Of a stretch of DNA of 5,308 bases, positions 5,156 through 5,308 are shown in pieces; position 1 is the first letter of the stretch, and each line of letters starts with the position of its first letter. The position numbers and the translations under genes are program-made. This stretch comes from Candidatus Solibacter sp. (GTDB lineage Bacteria > Acidobacteriota > Terriglobia > Bryobacterales > Bryobacteraceae), in the NCBI GenBank assembly GCA_017883345.1, contig JADGNT010000419.1, positions 1 through 5,308 on the forward strand, read 5' to 3'. A model generated the notes under the pieces. The model had not been told where the DNA came from. It was given only the letters and a program-made list of their open reading frames with translations, and did not search any database.

Positions 5156-5308
5156 TTACTGCACCGTCAGACTGGCCGTCTTACTTACGCCGCCGGCAGT
5201 CGCCGTGAACGTGACGACGCCCGGAAAGCGACTCGTCGTAATCGTGAACACCGCCGAAGTCTGCCCTTGCGGAATGATCGCGAAGTTCGGCGACACCGCC
5301 GCCGTGAG
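5156..5308 (-). CDS. Probable secreted Ig-like repeat protein, C-terminal fragment
   Basis: The frame is open from the right edge of the window to a TAA at 5156-5158 on the - strand, giving the last 50 residues of a protein. Visible pieces are VSPNFAIIPQGQTSAVFTIT, then FPGVVTFTATAGG and the end VSKTASLTVQ. The alternating Thr/Val/Ala strands, the 'P.GQTSA.FT' turn and the closing 'GGV.KTA.LTV' strand are the pattern of the Ig-like beta-sandwich repeats found many times over in large exported proteins of Acidobacteria. A surface or secreted location is inferred from this, as the signal peptide lies outside the window. There is no sorting signal at the very end; the protein simply stops after the last strand. 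The upstream domains, and so the function, cannot be known here. Confidence 0.75.
   Translation of the reverse strand, partial: LTAAVSPNFAIIPQGQTSAVFTITTSRFPGVVTFTATAGGVSKTASLTVQ

Overview
The window looks like a piece of chromosome from an acidobacterium, most likely of the Solibacter/Bryobacter type. This rests on three things. The DNA is GC-rich. The first gene ends like the very large Oar-like TonB-dependent receptors that are expanded in those genomes. The last gene ends in a Thr/Val-rich Ig-like repeat of a kind common in their giant surface proteins. The taxonomic call is inferred from protein style; there is no rRNA or other marker gene here.

Layout. (1) 1-159, + strand: the last 52 codons of an outer-membrane TonB-dependent receptor. 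(2) 220-1770, - strand, converging on it: a complete 516-residue B12-binding-type radical SAM enzyme of unknown substrate. (3) 1771-2091: a non-coding stretch between divergent genes, holding two near-identical 19-bp direct repeats that resemble the repeated termini of some insertion sequences. (4) 2092-4974, + strand: a tight four-gene operon, scpA - scpB - rluB-type pseudouridine synthase - YccU-like CoA-binding protein, with an 8-nt gap, a 1-nt overlap and a 4-nt overlap. (5) 4975-5155: a non-coding stretch with two strong hairpins. The first is a 32-bp-arm cruciform made of 10-bp units that probably ends the scp operon. The second is a 12-bp stem that probably ends the - strand gene. (6) 5156-5308, - strand: the last 50 codons of a probable secreted, repeat-rich surface protein.

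How the genes work together. ScpA (kleisin) and ScpB (paired winged-helix dimer) join SMC to form bacterial condensin, which organises and segregates the chromosome. A 23S rRNA pseudouridine synthase of the RluB/RsuA family directly after scpB is a long-known conserved arrangement. The CoA-binding protein is translationally coupled to that gene, but its role is unknown. The flanking receptor, radical SAM gene and surface protein look like accessory genes unrelated to the condensin operon.

I found no CRISPR array, tRNA, rRNA, intact transposase or obvious defence system. The least explained items are the radical SAM enzyme, the direct-repeat pair upstream of scpA, and the two hairpins after the operon, whose G-U wobbles point to opposite transcribed strands.
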